A stretch of DNA of 43,808 bases from Streptomyces viridochromogenes DSM 40736 (GTDB lineage: Bacteria; Actinomycetota; Actinomycetes; Streptomycetales; Streptomycetaceae): assembly GCF_000158955.1 (NCBI RefSeq), contig NZ_GG657757.1:2391914-2435721 (forward strand), in the 5' to 3' direction. Position numbers and translations under genes: made by a program. Shown here piece by piece: positions 16,588 through 25,471 of this stretch. The notes under the pieces were generated by a model that ran no database searches, was not told the DNA's origin, and worked only from the letters and a program-made list of their open reading frames with translations. Numbering within the stretch: position 1 is the first letter of the stretch; each line of letters begins with the position of its first letter.

Positions 16588-18066
16588 TCACCCCAAGGCC
16601 GACACCTTGTCGCGGTAGGTCCGCACCGGGGCCGCGTCCTTGTACGGCTCCAGGCGGCGTTCAAAGTCCCTCACGTACTCCACCGCCCGCACCGAGCGCA
16701 TCTCCGCCGCCTGGCCCGCCGCCTCCGCGGCGAGTTGGCAGGCCTGGTCGAGTTCGCCGAGGCCCAGGCGGGCGGTGGCCAGGACCACGCGGCAGAAGAG
16801 GCGACTGCGGGCGTAGGAGGGGGCGCGGAGCTGGAGTGAGCGTTCCGCGTGCTGGGCGGCGGCGCGGAACTGCTGCAGGTCCCGGTGGCAGTGTCCGAAC
16901 TCATCGGCGAGCTGGGCCTCGTCGAAGAACTTCGCCCAGTGCGGCACGTCGTCGCCGGGCCGGGCCGTCTCCAGGGCGCGCTCGGCCCGGACCAGTGCGG
17001 CCGTGCAGGCCCGCACCTCGCCGAGCACCCCGTGCCCGCGCGCCTCGCTGGCGTGCAGCAGCGTCTGGACGACGGGCGGGGCGGAGGTGCCGACGCCCTG
17101 CTGCGCCACGCGCGCGAGCTGCACGGCCTCCCGTCCGTGCCCGAGGTAGACGGCCTGCCGGCTCATGGTGACCAGCACGTACGCCCCGTACGTCCGGTCC
17201 CCGGCCGCCTGGGCGAGCCGGAGCGCCTGGACGAAGTAGCGCTGGGCGAGTCCGTGCGCGGCGATGTCGTACGACGTCCAGCCCGCGAGCCGGGTCAGGT
17301 CGGCGGCGGCGGCGAAGAGGCGGCGGCCGGTCTGCTCGCCGTAGGTGCCGCGCAGCATCGGCTCGCACTCGTGCTCCAGGTAGCGCACGAGCGCCTGGCG
17401 GGCGTGGCCGCCCCCGTAGGCGTCGTCGAGGGTGCGGAAGAGCTCGCCGACCGAGCGCAGGGCGGCGATGTCGCCGGCGGTCACCTTCTGGCCGGGGCCG
17501 CGTTCGGCCTGGGCGCGCTGGCGGGGCAGGGACGGCAGTCCCTGCTCGGCCGCGCCCGGGGGCCGGAGGGCGGCGCGGCCCTGCGCCGGGATGCGGGCGG
17601 CGGCCGGCTCACCCCGGGCCACCTTGTCGTCGGCCCGGCCGATCAGCCAGTCCCGGCTCGGCACGACGAGCCCGGCCGGCGTGAAGGCGATCTTGCGCAG
17701 CTCGGCGTGGCTGCCGGAGTCCTTGCGCCACAGCCCGCTGACGATGTCGACCGCCTCCTCGGGGGTGGCGGCGAACTCCAGCCCCGCGTAGACGGGGGCG
17801 CAGGCGTCCAGGCCGAGGTCCTGGGCGGTGAGGCGGCGGCCGAGGCGCCGGGTGAAGACCTCGGCGATCAGCGCGGGAGTGGTGCCCCGGGGCTGCTGGC
17901 CCCGCAGCCATCGTGTGACGGACGTCTTGTCGTATCTGAGGTCGAGGCCGTGTTCGAGACCGAGCTGATCCACGCGACGGGCGAGACCCGCGTTGGAGAA
18001 CCCCGCTTCTGCGATGAGCGCGGCGAGCTGTCGGTTGGGGGTGCGCTGCGCGGGTCGTTCCGTCAT
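16588..18066 (-). CDS. NsdA-like regulator: helix-turn-helix plus TPR-like repeats
   Basis: A 492-residue protein. The N-terminal about 80 residues form an XRE-like helix-turn-helix (LAALIAEAGFSNAGLARRVD, then KTSVTRWLRGQQPRG). The C-terminal half (about 200-480) is Ala/Leu-rich helical repeat resembling TPR modules (AQRYFVQALRLAQAAGDRTYG). This is the layout of the Streptomyces NsdA/NsdB group, where NsdA (SCO5582) represses sporulation and antibiotic production. Membership is from domain layout and the RGQQPRG signature; the role of this paralogue is unknown. An AGGAG site lies 12 bases before the ATG. It is divergent from lipB, with 248 bases between. Confidence 0.82.
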   Translation of the reverse strand: MTERPAQRTPNRQLAALIAEAGFSNAGLARRVDQLGLEHGLDLRYDKTSVTRWLRGQQPRGTTPALIAEVFTRRLGRRLTAQDLGLDACAPVYAGLEFAATPEEAVDIVSGLWRKDSGSHAELRKIAFTPAGLVVPSRDWLIGRADDKVARGEPAAARIPAQGRAALRPPGAAEQGLPSLPRQRAQAERGPGQKVTAGDIAALRSVGELFRTLDDAYGGGHARQALVRYLEHECEPMLRGTYGEQTGRRLFAAAADLTRLAGWTSYDIAAHGLAQRYFVQALRLAQAAGDRTYGAYVLVTMSRQAVYLGHGREAVQLARVAQQGVGTSAPPVVQTLLHASEARGHGVLGEVRACTAALVRAERALETARPGDDVPHWAKFFDEAQLADEFGHCHRDLQQFRAAAQHAERSLQLRAPSYARSRLFCRVVLATARLGLGELDQACQLAAEAAGQAAEMRSVRAVEYVRDFERRLEPYKDAAPVRTYRDKVSALG

Positions 18067-18314
18067 CTGCGGTGCGGTCTCCTGCCTTCCGGCCTTCGTG
18101 ATGTTTCGCGATGTGCGCGGATTACCTGTGAGCAGGCCTTATGCCTTGCCGAACGGCGCGAATGTAGCGGAGAGTAAGCACCCCATCACACATTTTCCCG
18201 CACATTCATCCGATCGTGTGAGGATTGACCCCGGGACTGACGCGTCCGGGCCGGACGTACAGTGGCTCGGGCGCTCCACGTGCCTTACACACCCGTTCGA
18301 GGGAGGCGCTTGCC

Positions 18315-19166
18315 GTGAGTGAGTTGCGGTTCGTCCGCATGGGGTTCGGTGACGAGGCCGTCGAGTACCAGGAGGCGTGGGACGAACAGCGCCGGGTGCA
18401 CGCGGCACGCTTCGCGGACGAGGCCCCCGACACCGTGCTGCTGCTGGAACACCCTCCGGTCTACACGGCGGGACGGCGCACGGCGGACAACGAGCGGCCC
18501 CTCGACGGCACGCCGGTCATCGACGTGGACCGCGGCGGCAAGATCACCTGGCACGGCCCCGGCCAGCTGGTGGGCTACCCCATCCAGAAGCTCCCGCGAC
18601 CGGTGGACGTCGTGGCCCACGTACGCCGGCTCGAAGAGGCCCTGATCCGCACGTGCGCGGAGTTCGGCCTGGAGACCACCCGGGTCGAGGGGCGCAGCGG
18701 CGTGTGGGTCCTCGGCGACCCGGTCGAGCAGCGTCCCGCGCCCTATGGAGGGGCAGCGCGCAGCGGTTCGGCTGAGGGTGGCGGCGGGCGACGGGCGGGA
18801 CTGTCGCTGGACCTCGACCCCCGTCTGGACGACGAGGAGTTCGACCCTCGCATGAACGGCCCGGAGTACGCGCCCTCCAACGCGGGCCAGCGCCGGGAGG
18901 ACCGCAAGATCGCCCAGATCGGCATCCGGGTGGCCAAGGGCGTCACGATGCACGGCTTCTCGTTCAACGTGAACCCCGACATGAAGTGGTTCGACCGGAT
19001 CATCCCCTGCGGCATCCGTGACGCGGGCGTGGCGTCGCTCGCCTACGAGCTCGGCAGGGACGTGACGATCGAGGAGGTCCTGCCGGTGGTGGAGCGCCAT
19101 CTGCGGGAGGTCCTGGGGAACGCCGAGCTGAAGCCGCGGGAGATCGAGAGGACGCCCGCGGCATAA
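18315..19166 (+). CDS. lipB: Octanoyltransferase (lipoate biosynthesis)
   Basis: Moves the octanoyl group from acyl carrier protein to lipoyl domains of E2 proteins and the glycine-cleavage H protein, the first step of lipoate synthesis. The 283-residue product contains the family motifs [26 protein letters not shown], and the catalytic pair Lys198 (RKIAQIG) and Cys232 (IPCGI). The GTG at 18315 follows GAGGGAGG and gives [10 protein letters not shown]; the frame is open further upstream but that part is not LipB-like. Residues about 138-187 form a Gly/Asp/Arg-rich insert (YGGAARSG...) absent from shorter LipB proteins. lipA follows 94 bases downstream. Confidence 0.95.
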   Translation: MSELRFVRMGFGDEAVEYQEAWDEQRRVHAARFADEAPDTVLLLEHPPVYTAGRRTADNERPLDGTPVIDVDRGGKITWHGPGQLVGYPIQKLPRPVDVVAHVRRLEEALIRTCAEFGLETTRVEGRSGVWVLGDPVEQRPAPYGGAARSGSAEGGGGRRAGLSLDLDPRLDDEEFDPRMNGPEYAPSNAGQRREDRKIAQIGIRVAKGVTMHGFSFNVNPDMKWFDRIIPCGIRDAGVASLAYELGRDVTIEEVLPVVERHLREVLGNAELKPREIERTPAA

Positions 19167-19260
19167 ACGCGCGCGTGGAGGGGCTAGCACCCACACAGGC
19201 ATTCAAATCGACGGGCGTACCCTTGAGGGCGCCGAAGAATCAAACGCTAGGGAGCCGGTC

Positions 19261-20226
19261 GTGTCCGCAGTCGCACCCGACGGACGCAAGATGCTGCGCC
19301 TGGAGGTCCGCAACAGCCAGACCCCCATCGAGCGCAAGCCCGAGTGGATCAAGACCCGGGCGAAAATGGGTCCCGAGTACACGAAGATGCAGAACCTCGT
19401 GAAGAGCGAGGGCCTGCACACGGTCTGCCAGGAAGCCGGCTGCCCGAACATCTACGAGTGCTGGGAAGACCGCGAGGCGACCTTCCTCATCGGCGGCGAC
19501 CAGTGCACCCGGCGCTGCGACTTCTGCCAGATCGACACCGGCAAGCCCGAGGCGCTCGACCGTGACGAGCCCCGCCGGGTGGGCGAGTCCGTGGTCACCA
19601 TGGACCTGAACTACGCCACCATCACCGGCGTCGCCCGCGACGACCTGGAGGACGGCGGCGCCTGGCTGTACGCCGAGACCGTGCGCCAGATCCACCAGCA
19701 GACCGCCGGGCGCGAGGCCGGCCGCACCAAGGTCGAGCTGCTGGCCCCCGACTTCAACGCCGTCCCGGAGCAGCTGGCGGAGGTCTTCTCCTCCCGCCCC
19801 GAGGTCTTCGCGCACAACGTCGAGACAGTCCCGCGGATCTTCAAGCGGATCCGCCCCGGCTTCCGCTACGAGCGCTCCCTGAAGGTGATCACGCAGGCGC
19901 GCGACGTCGGCCTGGTCACCAAGTCGAACCTCATCCTCGGCATGGGCGAGACCCGCGAGGAGGTCAGCGACGCGCTCAGGCAGCTGCACGACGCGGGCTG
20001 CGAGCTGGTCACCATCACGCAGTACCTGCGGCCCTCCGTGCGCCACCACCCCGTGGAGCGCTGGGTGAAGCCGCACGAGTTCGTGGAGCTGCAGCAGGAG
20101 GCCGAGCAGATCGGCTTCTCCGGCGTGATGTCCGGCCCGCTGGTGCGCTCCTCGTACCGCGCCGGACGGCTCTACAAGATGGCCATGGAGCAGCGGGACG
20201 CGCGCATCGCGGCCCAGGCGGTCTGA
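19261..20226 (+). CDS. lipA: Lipoyl synthase (radical SAM)
   Basis: Inserts two sulfur atoms into protein-bound octanoyl groups, completing the lipoyl cofactor used by the E2 encoded upstream. The 321-residue product has both iron-sulfur cluster motifs: the auxiliary cluster Cys56, Cys61, Cys67 ([13 protein letters not shown]) and the radical-SAM cluster Cys82, Cys86, Cys89 (CTRRCDFC). The conserved C-terminal Ser lies in VRSSYRAG. The GTG start gives [10 protein letters not shown]. It follows lipB on the same strand. Confidence 0.97.
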   Translation: MSAVAPDGRKMLRLEVRNSQTPIERKPEWIKTRAKMGPEYTKMQNLVKSEGLHTVCQEAGCPNIYECWEDREATFLIGGDQCTRRCDFCQIDTGKPEALDRDEPRRVGESVVTMDLNYATITGVARDDLEDGGAWLYAETVRQIHQQTAGREAGRTKVELLAPDFNAVPEQLAEVFSSRPEVFAHNVETVPRIFKRIRPGFRYERSLKVITQARDVGLVTKSNLILGMGETREEVSDALRQLHDAGCELVTITQYLRPSVRHHPVERWVKPHEFVELQQEAEQIGFSGVMSGPLVRSSYRAGRLYKMAMEQRDARIAAQAV

Positions 20227-20313
20227 CGAACCGTCACCTCCCTTGCCCATCGCGAGGTGAGACAAGCGTGTGAATTCGCGCACAAGAGACTACTCGTCGG
20301 TAGTGACCGATTC

Positions 20314-20364
20314 GACGCGGTCCTGACCGTCCTCGCAGATGAGGGCGCACGTCAGGACCGCGTC
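20314..20364 (+). terminator. Long two-part hairpin after lipA
   Basis: Outer arms of 14 perfect base pairs (GACGCGGTCCTGAC with GTCAGGACCGCGTC) enclose an inner 7-bp stem (CGTCCTC with GAGGGCG, one wobble) and a CAC bulge. It lies 87 bases after lipA. A terminator is likely, but the distance from the stop and the complexity leave a regulatory RNA possible. Confidence 0.6.
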
Positions 20365-20401
20365 CGCGTTCCACCACTCCCCTCCGGGGCTTCATGGGTG
20401 T

Positions 20402-20430
20402 TTGACCGGTCGGTCACGCCCTGGTAACAC
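20402..20430 (+). promoter_or_regulatory. Candidate promoter with a TetR-style palindrome
   Basis: TTGACC (20402-20407) and TAACAC (20425-20430) are 17 bases apart and look like a primary-sigma promoter. The perfect inverted repeat TGACCG-GT-CGGTCA (20403-20416) overlaps the -35 and has the form of a TetR-family operator. The next gene starts at 20489, after a leader of roughly 50 bases. Confidence 0.55.
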
Positions 20431-20488
20431 CAATCAGTGACGCTGGACTCACAGCACGTACACCCGCTCCCGAGGGGGGACCTCACTC

Positions 20489-20695
20489 ATGCAGGCCGCG
20501 CCCGTTCGCGCCACCGCGATCCCGTCGTTCACCACCGCCCTGCGTGCCGTCGAGTCGCTGCTGATGAGCAGCGGTCAGCGCACCGCCCGCCGCAACGCGT
20601 GGACCTCCGTGCTGGAGGACCGCCGACGCGCCAAGGACCGGGTCGAGGCGCAGCGCGTCCTCGATCAGTCCGTGTCCGTTTCCGTTCGTCACTGA
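20489..20695 (+). CDS. Small basic protein, 68 aa, unknown function
   Basis: A 68-residue Arg/Ala/Ser-rich product (MQAAPVRATAI..., SGQRTARRNAWTSVLEDRRR). The ATG follows a strong GAGGGGGGA ribosome site, and codon use has the normal third-position GC bias. No signal peptide, membrane segment or cysteine is present. The central part (about 35-60) is predicted helical and strongly charged. I believe a similar short gene exists at this position in other Streptomyces, but I do not know a function. It has its own promoter-like region (20402-20430). Confidence 0.7.
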   Translation: MQAAPVRATAIPSFTTALRAVESLLMSSGQRTARRNAWTSVLEDRRRAKDRVEAQRVLDQSVSVSVRH

Positions 20696-20784
20696 CTCCG
20701 GACCGACCTCCGGCGCTCCCTCCACGCCGGCTCCCGCGGACACTGCCGTCGTCGGCGTTTGTGGGGCCACGTAGACTTCGTGCC

Positions 20785-21486
20785 ATGGCGAGGAAGGAAC
20801 CTGCAGCGGACGCTGCGAATCCCGGGCGACTGAAGCAGATCGCCCTGACCTACAAGATGACCCGCAAGGCCGACAAGAAGATCGGTCTTGTACTCGCGGC
20901 TATCGGAATCGTCACCTTCGGTGTCTTCCTCGCGATCGGTTTCTTGATCGGTCACCCCATCTATCTCGGCATCCTGGGCCTCCTGCTCGCCTTCCTCGCG
21001 ATGGCGATCGTGTTCGGGCGCCGGGCCGAGCGGGCCGCCTTCGGGCAGATGGAGGGCCAGCCCGGCGCCGCCGCGGCGGTGCTCGACAACATCGGCCGGG
21101 GGTGGACGACGACCCCCGCGGTGGCGATGAACCGCAACCAGGACGTGGTGCACCGCGCGGTCGGCAAGGCCGGCATCGTGCTGGTCGCCGAGGGCAACCC
21201 GAACCGGGTGAAGTCCCTGCTCGCCGCCGAGAAGAAGAAGATGAACCGCATCGTCGCGGACGTCCCGGTGCACGACCTGCTGGTGGGCACGGGCGAGGGC
21301 CAGGTCGAGCTGAAGAAGCTGCGCACGACCATGCTCAAGCTGCCGCGCGTACTGACCGGCCCACAGGTCACCTCCACCAACGACCGGCTGCGCTCCCTCG
21401 GCGACCTGATGAGCAACATGCCGCTGCCGAAGGGCCCCATGCCGAAGGGCATGCGGATGCCGAAGGGCGGGCCGAGGGCTCGCTGA
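20785..21486 (+). CDS. DUF4191 membrane protein
   Basis: A 233-residue protein with a basic N-terminal region (KQIALTYKMTRKADKKIG), two transmembrane helices (about 33-55 and 58-77) and a basic cytoplasmic C-terminal part ending in a PKG-rich tail (LPKGPMPKGMRMPKGGPR). This is DUF4191, found beside lipA in actinobacteria including mycobacteria (Rv2219). Function is unknown; the constant position suggests a link with lipoate or nearby glutamine metabolism (inference). The frame is open from 20437 but ATG 20785 (MARKEP) gives the family's N-terminus. Confidence 0.88.
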   Translation: MARKEPAADAANPGRLKQIALTYKMTRKADKKIGLVLAAIGIVTFGVFLAIGFLIGHPIYLGILGLLLAFLAMAIVFGRRAERAAFGQMEGQPGAAAAVLDNIGRGWTTTPAVAMNRNQDVVHRAVGKAGIVLVAEGNPNRVKSLLAAEKKKMNRIVADVPVHDLLVGTGEGQVELKKLRTTMLKLPRVLTGPQVTSTNDRLRSLGDLMSNMPLPKGPMPKGMRMPKGGPRAR

Positions 21487-21500
21487 CCCCGCACCCCGAC

Positions 21501-21546
21501 ACGAGCGAAGGGGCGTCCGGAGTGATCCGGACGCCCCTTCGCTCGT
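21501..21546. terminator. Very strong bidirectional terminator
   Basis: A 20-bp perfect stem with a 6-base loop (AGTGAT, 21521-21526) lies between the converging DUF4191 and RDD genes. It is followed by a T-containing tail (CTTGGTT) on the plus strand. Confidence 0.95.
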
Positions 21547-21562
21547 CTTGGTTCGCCTTGTG

Positions 21563-22030
21563 TCAGATGCGGACCTCGACGGTGCCGGCCAGCCGGTCGT
21601 GCAGGCCGCGGCCGTCGCGGTCCCAGATCAGGGCGGGGATCGCCAGGAAGAGCAGGACCGTACGCAGCACCGCGCGCCACGGGCTGACGCGGCCGGTGTC
21701 CAGGGCGAGCACCCGCAGGCCGAGGAGCCTCTTGCCCGGCGTGAAGCCGACCGTACCGACCGTGAGCACCATCAGCGCGAACATGATGAGCGGCGCCCAG
21801 ATCTGGGCCGCCTCGTTGTAGCTCTGCGTGATGAGCCCGTATGCGATCAGGAGGCTCAGGCCCCAGTCCACGGCAAGGGCGCCCAGCCGCCGGCCCGGGC
21901 GGGCGATCGACCCGGACCCCTCCTCGGGCAGACCGAGCTGCTCACCCCGGTATCCGAAGTCGACACCGGCCTCTTCCGCGGCCGCGCGGGGCCCGGAAAG
22001 CCACGATCCGAGTGCTTGCCTGTTGTCCAC
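21563..22030 (-). CDS. RDD family membrane protein
   Basis: A 155-residue protein with an N-terminal hydrophilic part (1-45) and an RDD domain: helix 1 starts after RPGRRLGALAVDWGLSLLI, helix 2 is IWAPLIMFALMVLTV, and the GFTPGKRLLGLRV turn is typical. It ends in GRGLHDRLAGTVEV. RDD proteins are small membrane proteins of mostly unknown role; some act in ion transport. The mycobacterial orthologue Rv2219A is also next to glnA1. The start is GTG at 22030. It is divergent from glnA, with 209 bases between. Confidence 0.88.
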   Translation of the reverse strand: MDNRQALGSWLSGPRAAAEEAGVDFGYRGEQLGLPEEGSGSIARPGRRLGALAVDWGLSLLIAYGLITQSYNEAAQIWAPLIMFALMVLTVGTVGFTPGKRLLGLRVLALDTGRVSPWRAVLRTVLLFLAIPALIWDRDGRGLHDRLAGTVEVRI

Positions 22031-22104
22031 CCGTCCACGGTACTGCGCCCGTAAATGACCAGGGCACGTCGGGGTGGGTCCGGGCTACGGTGGGAGGCAG
22101 CCGG

Positions 22105-22142
22105 TTAACTTGTGCGAAACAAATGAGTCACGCCAGAGAAAT
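22105..22142 (+). promoter_or_regulatory. GlnR-type binding boxes upstream of glnA
   Basis: Four 5-base half-boxes with exact 11-base phasing: TTAAC (22105), GAAAC (22116), GTCAC (22127), GAAAT (22138). This matches the established GlnR consensus gTnAc-n6-GaAAc repeated twice. It is about 100 bases before the glnA start. GlnR is the global nitrogen regulator of Streptomyces and is known to control glnA. Confidence 0.88.
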
Positions 22143-22239
22143 CACCCGTCCCTAGGGTCTAGGTCAGCGTGTGCCACCCGCACTGGCCGCACGATCGAAC
22201 TACCACCCCGGCGGGACGGTCGGGAGTAGGAGGAGCTGG

Positions 22240-23649
22240 ATGTTCCAGAACGCCGACGAGGCCAAGAAGTTCATCGCGGACGAGGACGTCAAGTTCATCG
22301 ACGTCCGCTTCTGCGACCTGCCGGGCGTGATGCAGCACTTCACGATCCCCGCATCGGCCTTCGACCCGGCCGAGGAGCTGGCCTTCGACGGCTCCTCGAT
22401 CCGCGGCTTCCAGGCCATCCACGAGTCCGACATGGCGCTGCGCGCGGACCTGTCGACCGCCCGGGTCGACCCGTTCCGCCGTGACAAGACGGTCAACATC
22501 AACTTCTTCATCCACGACCCGATCACGGGCGAGCAGTACTCCCGTGACCCGCGCAACGTGGCGAAGAAGGCCGAGGCCTACCTCGCGTCGACCGGTATCG
22601 CGGACACCGCGTACTTCGGCCCCGAGGCCGAGTTCTACGTCTTCGACTCCGTCCGCTTCGCGACCAGCGCGAACGAGTCCTTCTACCACATCGACTCCGA
22701 GGCCGGCGCCTGGAACACCGGTGCCCTCGAGAACAACCGTGGTTACAAGGTCCGCTACAAGGGCGGCTACTTCCCGGTCCCGCCGGTCGACCACTTCGCC
22801 GACCTGCGTGCCCAGATCTCCCTGGAGCTGGACCGTGCCGGTCTGCAGGTGGAGCGCCAGCACCACGAGGTGGGCACCGCCGGCCAGGCCGAGATCAACT
22901 ACAAGTTCAACACGCTGCTCGCCGCGGCCGACGACCTCCAGCTCTTCAAGTACATCGTGAAGAACGTGGCGTGGCAGAACGGCAAGACCGCGACCTTCAT
23001 GCCGAAGCCGATCTTCGGTGACAACGGCTCGGGCATGCACGTCCACCAGTCCCTGTGGACCGGCGGCCAGCCGCTCTTCTACGACGAGGCCGGTTACGCG
23101 GGCCTGTCGGACACCGCCCGCTACTACATCGGCGGCATCCTCAAGCACGCCCCGTCGCTGCTGGCCTTCACCAACCCGACGGTGAACTCGTACCACCGCC
23201 TGGTGCCGGGCTTCGAGGCGCCGGTCAACCTGGTCTACTCGCAGCGCAACCGCTCCGCGGCCATGCGTATCCCGATCACGGGCTCGAACCCGAAGGCCAA
23301 GCGCGTCGAGTTCCGCGCGCCCGACTCCTCCGGCAACCCGTACCTGGCCTTCTCGGCGCTGCTGCTCGCGGGTCTGGACGGCATCAAGAACAAGATCGAG
23401 CCGGCCGAGCCGATCGACAAGGACCTCTACGAGCTGGCCCCCGAGGAGCACGCGGGCGTCCCGCAGGTCCCGACCTCGCTCCCGGCCGTCCTCGACCGTC
23501 TGGAGGCCGACCACGAGTTCCTGCTCGCGGGCGACGTCTTCACGCCGGACCTGATCGAGACGTGGATCGACTACAAGCGCACGAACGAGATCGCCCCGCT
23601 GCAGCTGCGTCCGCACCCGCACGAGTTCGAGCTCTACTTCGACGTGTGA
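22240..23649 (+). CDS. glnA: Glutamine synthetase type I
   Basis: Makes glutamine from glutamate, ammonia and ATP; the main ammonium-assimilating enzyme, acting as a dodecamer. The 469-residue product has the beta-Grasp N-terminus, the signature region [16 protein letters not shown], the metal/glutamate-site motif [11 protein letters not shown], and [12 protein letters not shown]. Tyr397 in DKDLYELAP is at the adenylylation position of the E. coli enzyme, so control by GlnE adenylyltransferase is expected. ATG 22240 follows AGGAGG; the frame is open from 22171 but that part is leader. Upstream boxes indicate GlnR control. Confidence 0.97.
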   Translation: MFQNADEAKKFIADEDVKFIDVRFCDLPGVMQHFTIPASAFDPAEELAFDGSSIRGFQAIHESDMALRADLSTARVDPFRRDKTVNINFFIHDPITGEQYSRDPRNVAKKAEAYLASTGIADTAYFGPEAEFYVFDSVRFATSANESFYHIDSEAGAWNTGALENNRGYKVRYKGGYFPVPPVDHFADLRAQISLELDRAGLQVERQHHEVGTAGQAEINYKFNTLLAAADDLQLFKYIVKNVAWQNGKTATFMPKPIFGDNGSGMHVHQSLWTGGQPLFYDEAGYAGLSDTARYYIGGILKHAPSLLAFTNPTVNSYHRLVPGFEAPVNLVYSQRNRSAAMRIPITGSNPKAKRVEFRAPDSSGNPYLAFSALLLAGLDGIKNKIEPAEPIDKDLYELAPEEHAGVPQVPTSLPAVLDRLEADHEFLLAGDVFTPDLIETWIDYKRTNEIAPLQLRPHPHEFELYFDV

Positions 23650-23682
23650 TCGACAGGTGATCGGCGCCTGACCCAGGCAGAT

Positions 23683-23725
23683 CGACCGCGCCCCCGCCGG
23701 CTTACGCCCAGCGGGGGCGCGGTCG
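23683..23725 (+). terminator. Hairpin terminator after glnA
   Basis: A 15-bp perfect stem (CGACCGCGCCCCCGC with GCGGGGGCGCGGTCG) has a 13-base loop and begins 34 bases after the glnA stop. Confidence 0.9.
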
Positions 23726-23769
23726 TATGTTCTATTCTGCTGAGAGGACCACACGGGGGTGGAGAGGGT

Positions 23770-24042
23770 ATGCCCGAGCACGAACAGGACGGCCAGGAGC
23801 GCGAGTTCGACCTCAGATGGGCGGACCGGGCCGAACACAAGGAGCCCTCCGCACGGGCCCGCATGCTCGCCGCCCGCTGGAAGCACAACCCGCCCGGGCC
23901 CGTCCCCTTCCGCCCCGACCCCGACCACAGGTACTCCGGCCGCCGCTCCCGGTCGTCGTGGGTCTCCACGGCCATCGTCCTCGGCAGCGTCGCGGCGGTG
24001 ATCCTGCTGCTCGGGTACATCAACTTCCGGGCGCCGTACTAG
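23770..24042 (+). CDS. Small single-pass membrane protein, 90 aa
   Basis: A 90-residue product with an acidic N-terminus (MPEHEQDGQEREFDLRWAD), a basic and Pro-rich middle (about 30-60, NPPGPVPFRPDPDHRYSGRR) and one C-terminal transmembrane helix (about 64-85, VSTAIVLGSVAAVILLLGY). The tail-anchored arrangement would leave the charged part in the cytoplasm. A GGAGAGGG ribosome site precedes the ATG. I do not recognise a function. Confidence 0.75.
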   Translation: MPEHEQDGQEREFDLRWADRAEHKEPSARARMLAARWKHNPPGPVPFRPDPDHRYSGRRSRSSWVSTAIVLGSVAAVILLLGYINFRAPY

Positions 24043-24069
24043 AGCGCGCGGCTGTTAGCGTCCGGCCTC

Positions 24070-24450
24070 GTGGGCGACAGGGTGTACGTGGGCAACGCCG
24101 GTGAGGACGCCGCGCTGGACCGGGGGTGGATCCTCGGGCACTTCAAGGGCGTCGGGGATCCGCGGCGCAGTGAGGATGTCGAGGTCAAGTGGGGGATTCA
24201 TCCCCGGGGGGACGCGCGGGCGCGGTGGGTGCGGGGTGAGGAGCGTACGGCGCTGCTGGTGCTGATCAGCGGGCGGTTCCGGGTGGAGCTGCCCGGGCGC
24301 AGTGTGCTGCTGGAGCGGCAGGGGGACTACATCGTGTGGGGGCGTGGAGTCGATCACTCCTGGTTCGCCGAGGAGGAGTCGGTGGTGCTGACCGTTCGAT
24401 GGCCGTCCGTGCCCGGATACGCGGTGGACGGGGAGCCGGGCACCCCCTAG
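24070..24450 (+). CDS. Cupin-fold protein, unknown function
   Basis: A 126-residue protein whose centre (about 55-115) fits a small cupin barrel: TALLVLISGRFRVELPG, then RQGDYIVWGRGVDHSWFAEEESVVLTVRWP. The GRGVDHSW segment holds one likely metal-site histidine, but the full cupin metal triad is not obvious, so it may bind a small ligand without a metal. The GTG at 24070 has no clear ribosome site and a GTG at 24082 is possible. Only 27 bases separate it from the preceding small gene, so the two may be co-transcribed. Confidence 0.7.
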   Translation: MGDRVYVGNAGEDAALDRGWILGHFKGVGDPRRSEDVEVKWGIHPRGDARARWVRGEERTALLVLISGRFRVELPGRSVLLERQGDYIVWGRGVDHSWFAEEESVVLTVRWPSVPGYAVDGEPGTP

Positions 24451-24549
24451 GACTCCTTTGCTCGTCCTGGGGGCGAGCGCGACCCGTTCATGGGCGGGGG
24501 CGGGTGCACACTGGCAGTGGGACGAGTGCCTGACTGCGGGGTGATGCAG

Positions 24550-25467
24550 ATGCAGAGCCGCTTCCGGAGCGACCGGCGGTTGACCACCCGGATGGGGGTC
24601 ACGCTGTTTCTGCTCGGGTTGTTGTACGTGGGGTTCGTCGCCGCGCTGATCGTGGTGCTGAAGTCGTGGGTGCTGGTCGTCGTGGTCGCGGCGGGGCTGC
24701 TGGGTGCTCAGTACTGGTTCTCGGACCGGGTCGCGCTGTTCGCGATGCGCGGGCGGGTCGTGGAGCGGGACGAGTATCCCGAGTTCCACAGCGTGGTCGA
24801 CCGGCTGTGTGCCATGGCCGACATGCCCAAGCCCGTGGTCGCCGTGTCCGCTATGGACATGCCCAACGCGTTCGCCACCGGGCGGAACCCGGACCACGCC
24901 GTGGTCTGTGTGACGACCGGGCTGCTCAGGCGGCTGGATCCCGCCGAGCTGGAGGGCGTGCTCGCGCACGAGCTGTCCCACGTGGCGCACAAGGACGTCG
25001 CCGTGATCACGGTCGCGTCGTTCCTGGGTGTGATCGCGGGGCTGATCGTGCGGTTCGCCTTCTACTCGCAGCTGTTCAGCGAGAGCCGCAGGGACCAGAA
25101 CACGGCGGCGATCTTCGCCGTGGTGATGGGTGTGTCGGCGGCCGTGTACGCGATCAGTTTCCTGCTGATCCGGGCCCTGTCCCGGTACCGGGAACTGGCG
25201 GCGGACCGGGCGGCGGCGCTGCTCACCGGCCGGCCCTCGGCGTTGGCCTCCGCGCTGACCAAGGTGTCCGGGGACATCGCCCGCATCCCGACGAAGGACC
25301 TGCGCACCGCCCAGGCCTTCAACGCCTTCTACTTCACTCCGGCGCTGGGCAGCGAGCCCGGTGTCGCGCGGCTCTTCTCGACCCACCCGAGCCTGGAGCA
25401 GCGGCTCGAACAGCTGGGCCGGATCTCCACCGAGCTGGGCGAGGCGGCGACACCCGGAGGGGTGTGA
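24550..25467 (+). CDS. htpX: Membrane zinc metalloprotease, HtpX/M48 family
   Basis: Membrane-bound protease thought to degrade damaged membrane proteins. The 305-residue product has two N-terminal transmembrane helices (about 15-58), the zinc motif HELSH (His140, Glu141, His144) and the third-ligand region RYRELAADR. Two further hydrophobic segments lie at about 153-175 and 190-215. ATG 24550 (MQSRFRSDRR) is spaced best from the GGGGTG ribosome site; ATG 24544 and upstream starts are possible. The pspAB gene follows after 4 bases, forming a two-gene unit that I associate with the actinobacterial phage-shock (Psp) envelope response. Confidence 0.9.
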   Translation: MQSRFRSDRRLTTRMGVTLFLLGLLYVGFVAALIVVLKSWVLVVVVAAGLLGAQYWFSDRVALFAMRGRVVERDEYPEFHSVVDRLCAMADMPKPVVAVSAMDMPNAFATGRNPDHAVVCVTTGLLRRLDPAELEGVLAHELSHVAHKDVAVITVASFLGVIAGLIVRFAFYSQLFSESRRDQNTAAIFAVVMGVSAAVYAISFLLIRALSRYRELAADRAAALLTGRPSALASALTKVSGDIARIPTKDLRTAQAFNAFYFTPALGSEPGVARLFSTHPSLEQRLEQLGRISTELGEAATPGGV

Positions 25468-25471
25468 GCGA

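Noticed and set aside
18225..18263. Possible promoter TTGACC ... TACAGT before lipB
   Set aside because: The spacing of 27 bases is too long for a primary-sigma promoter.
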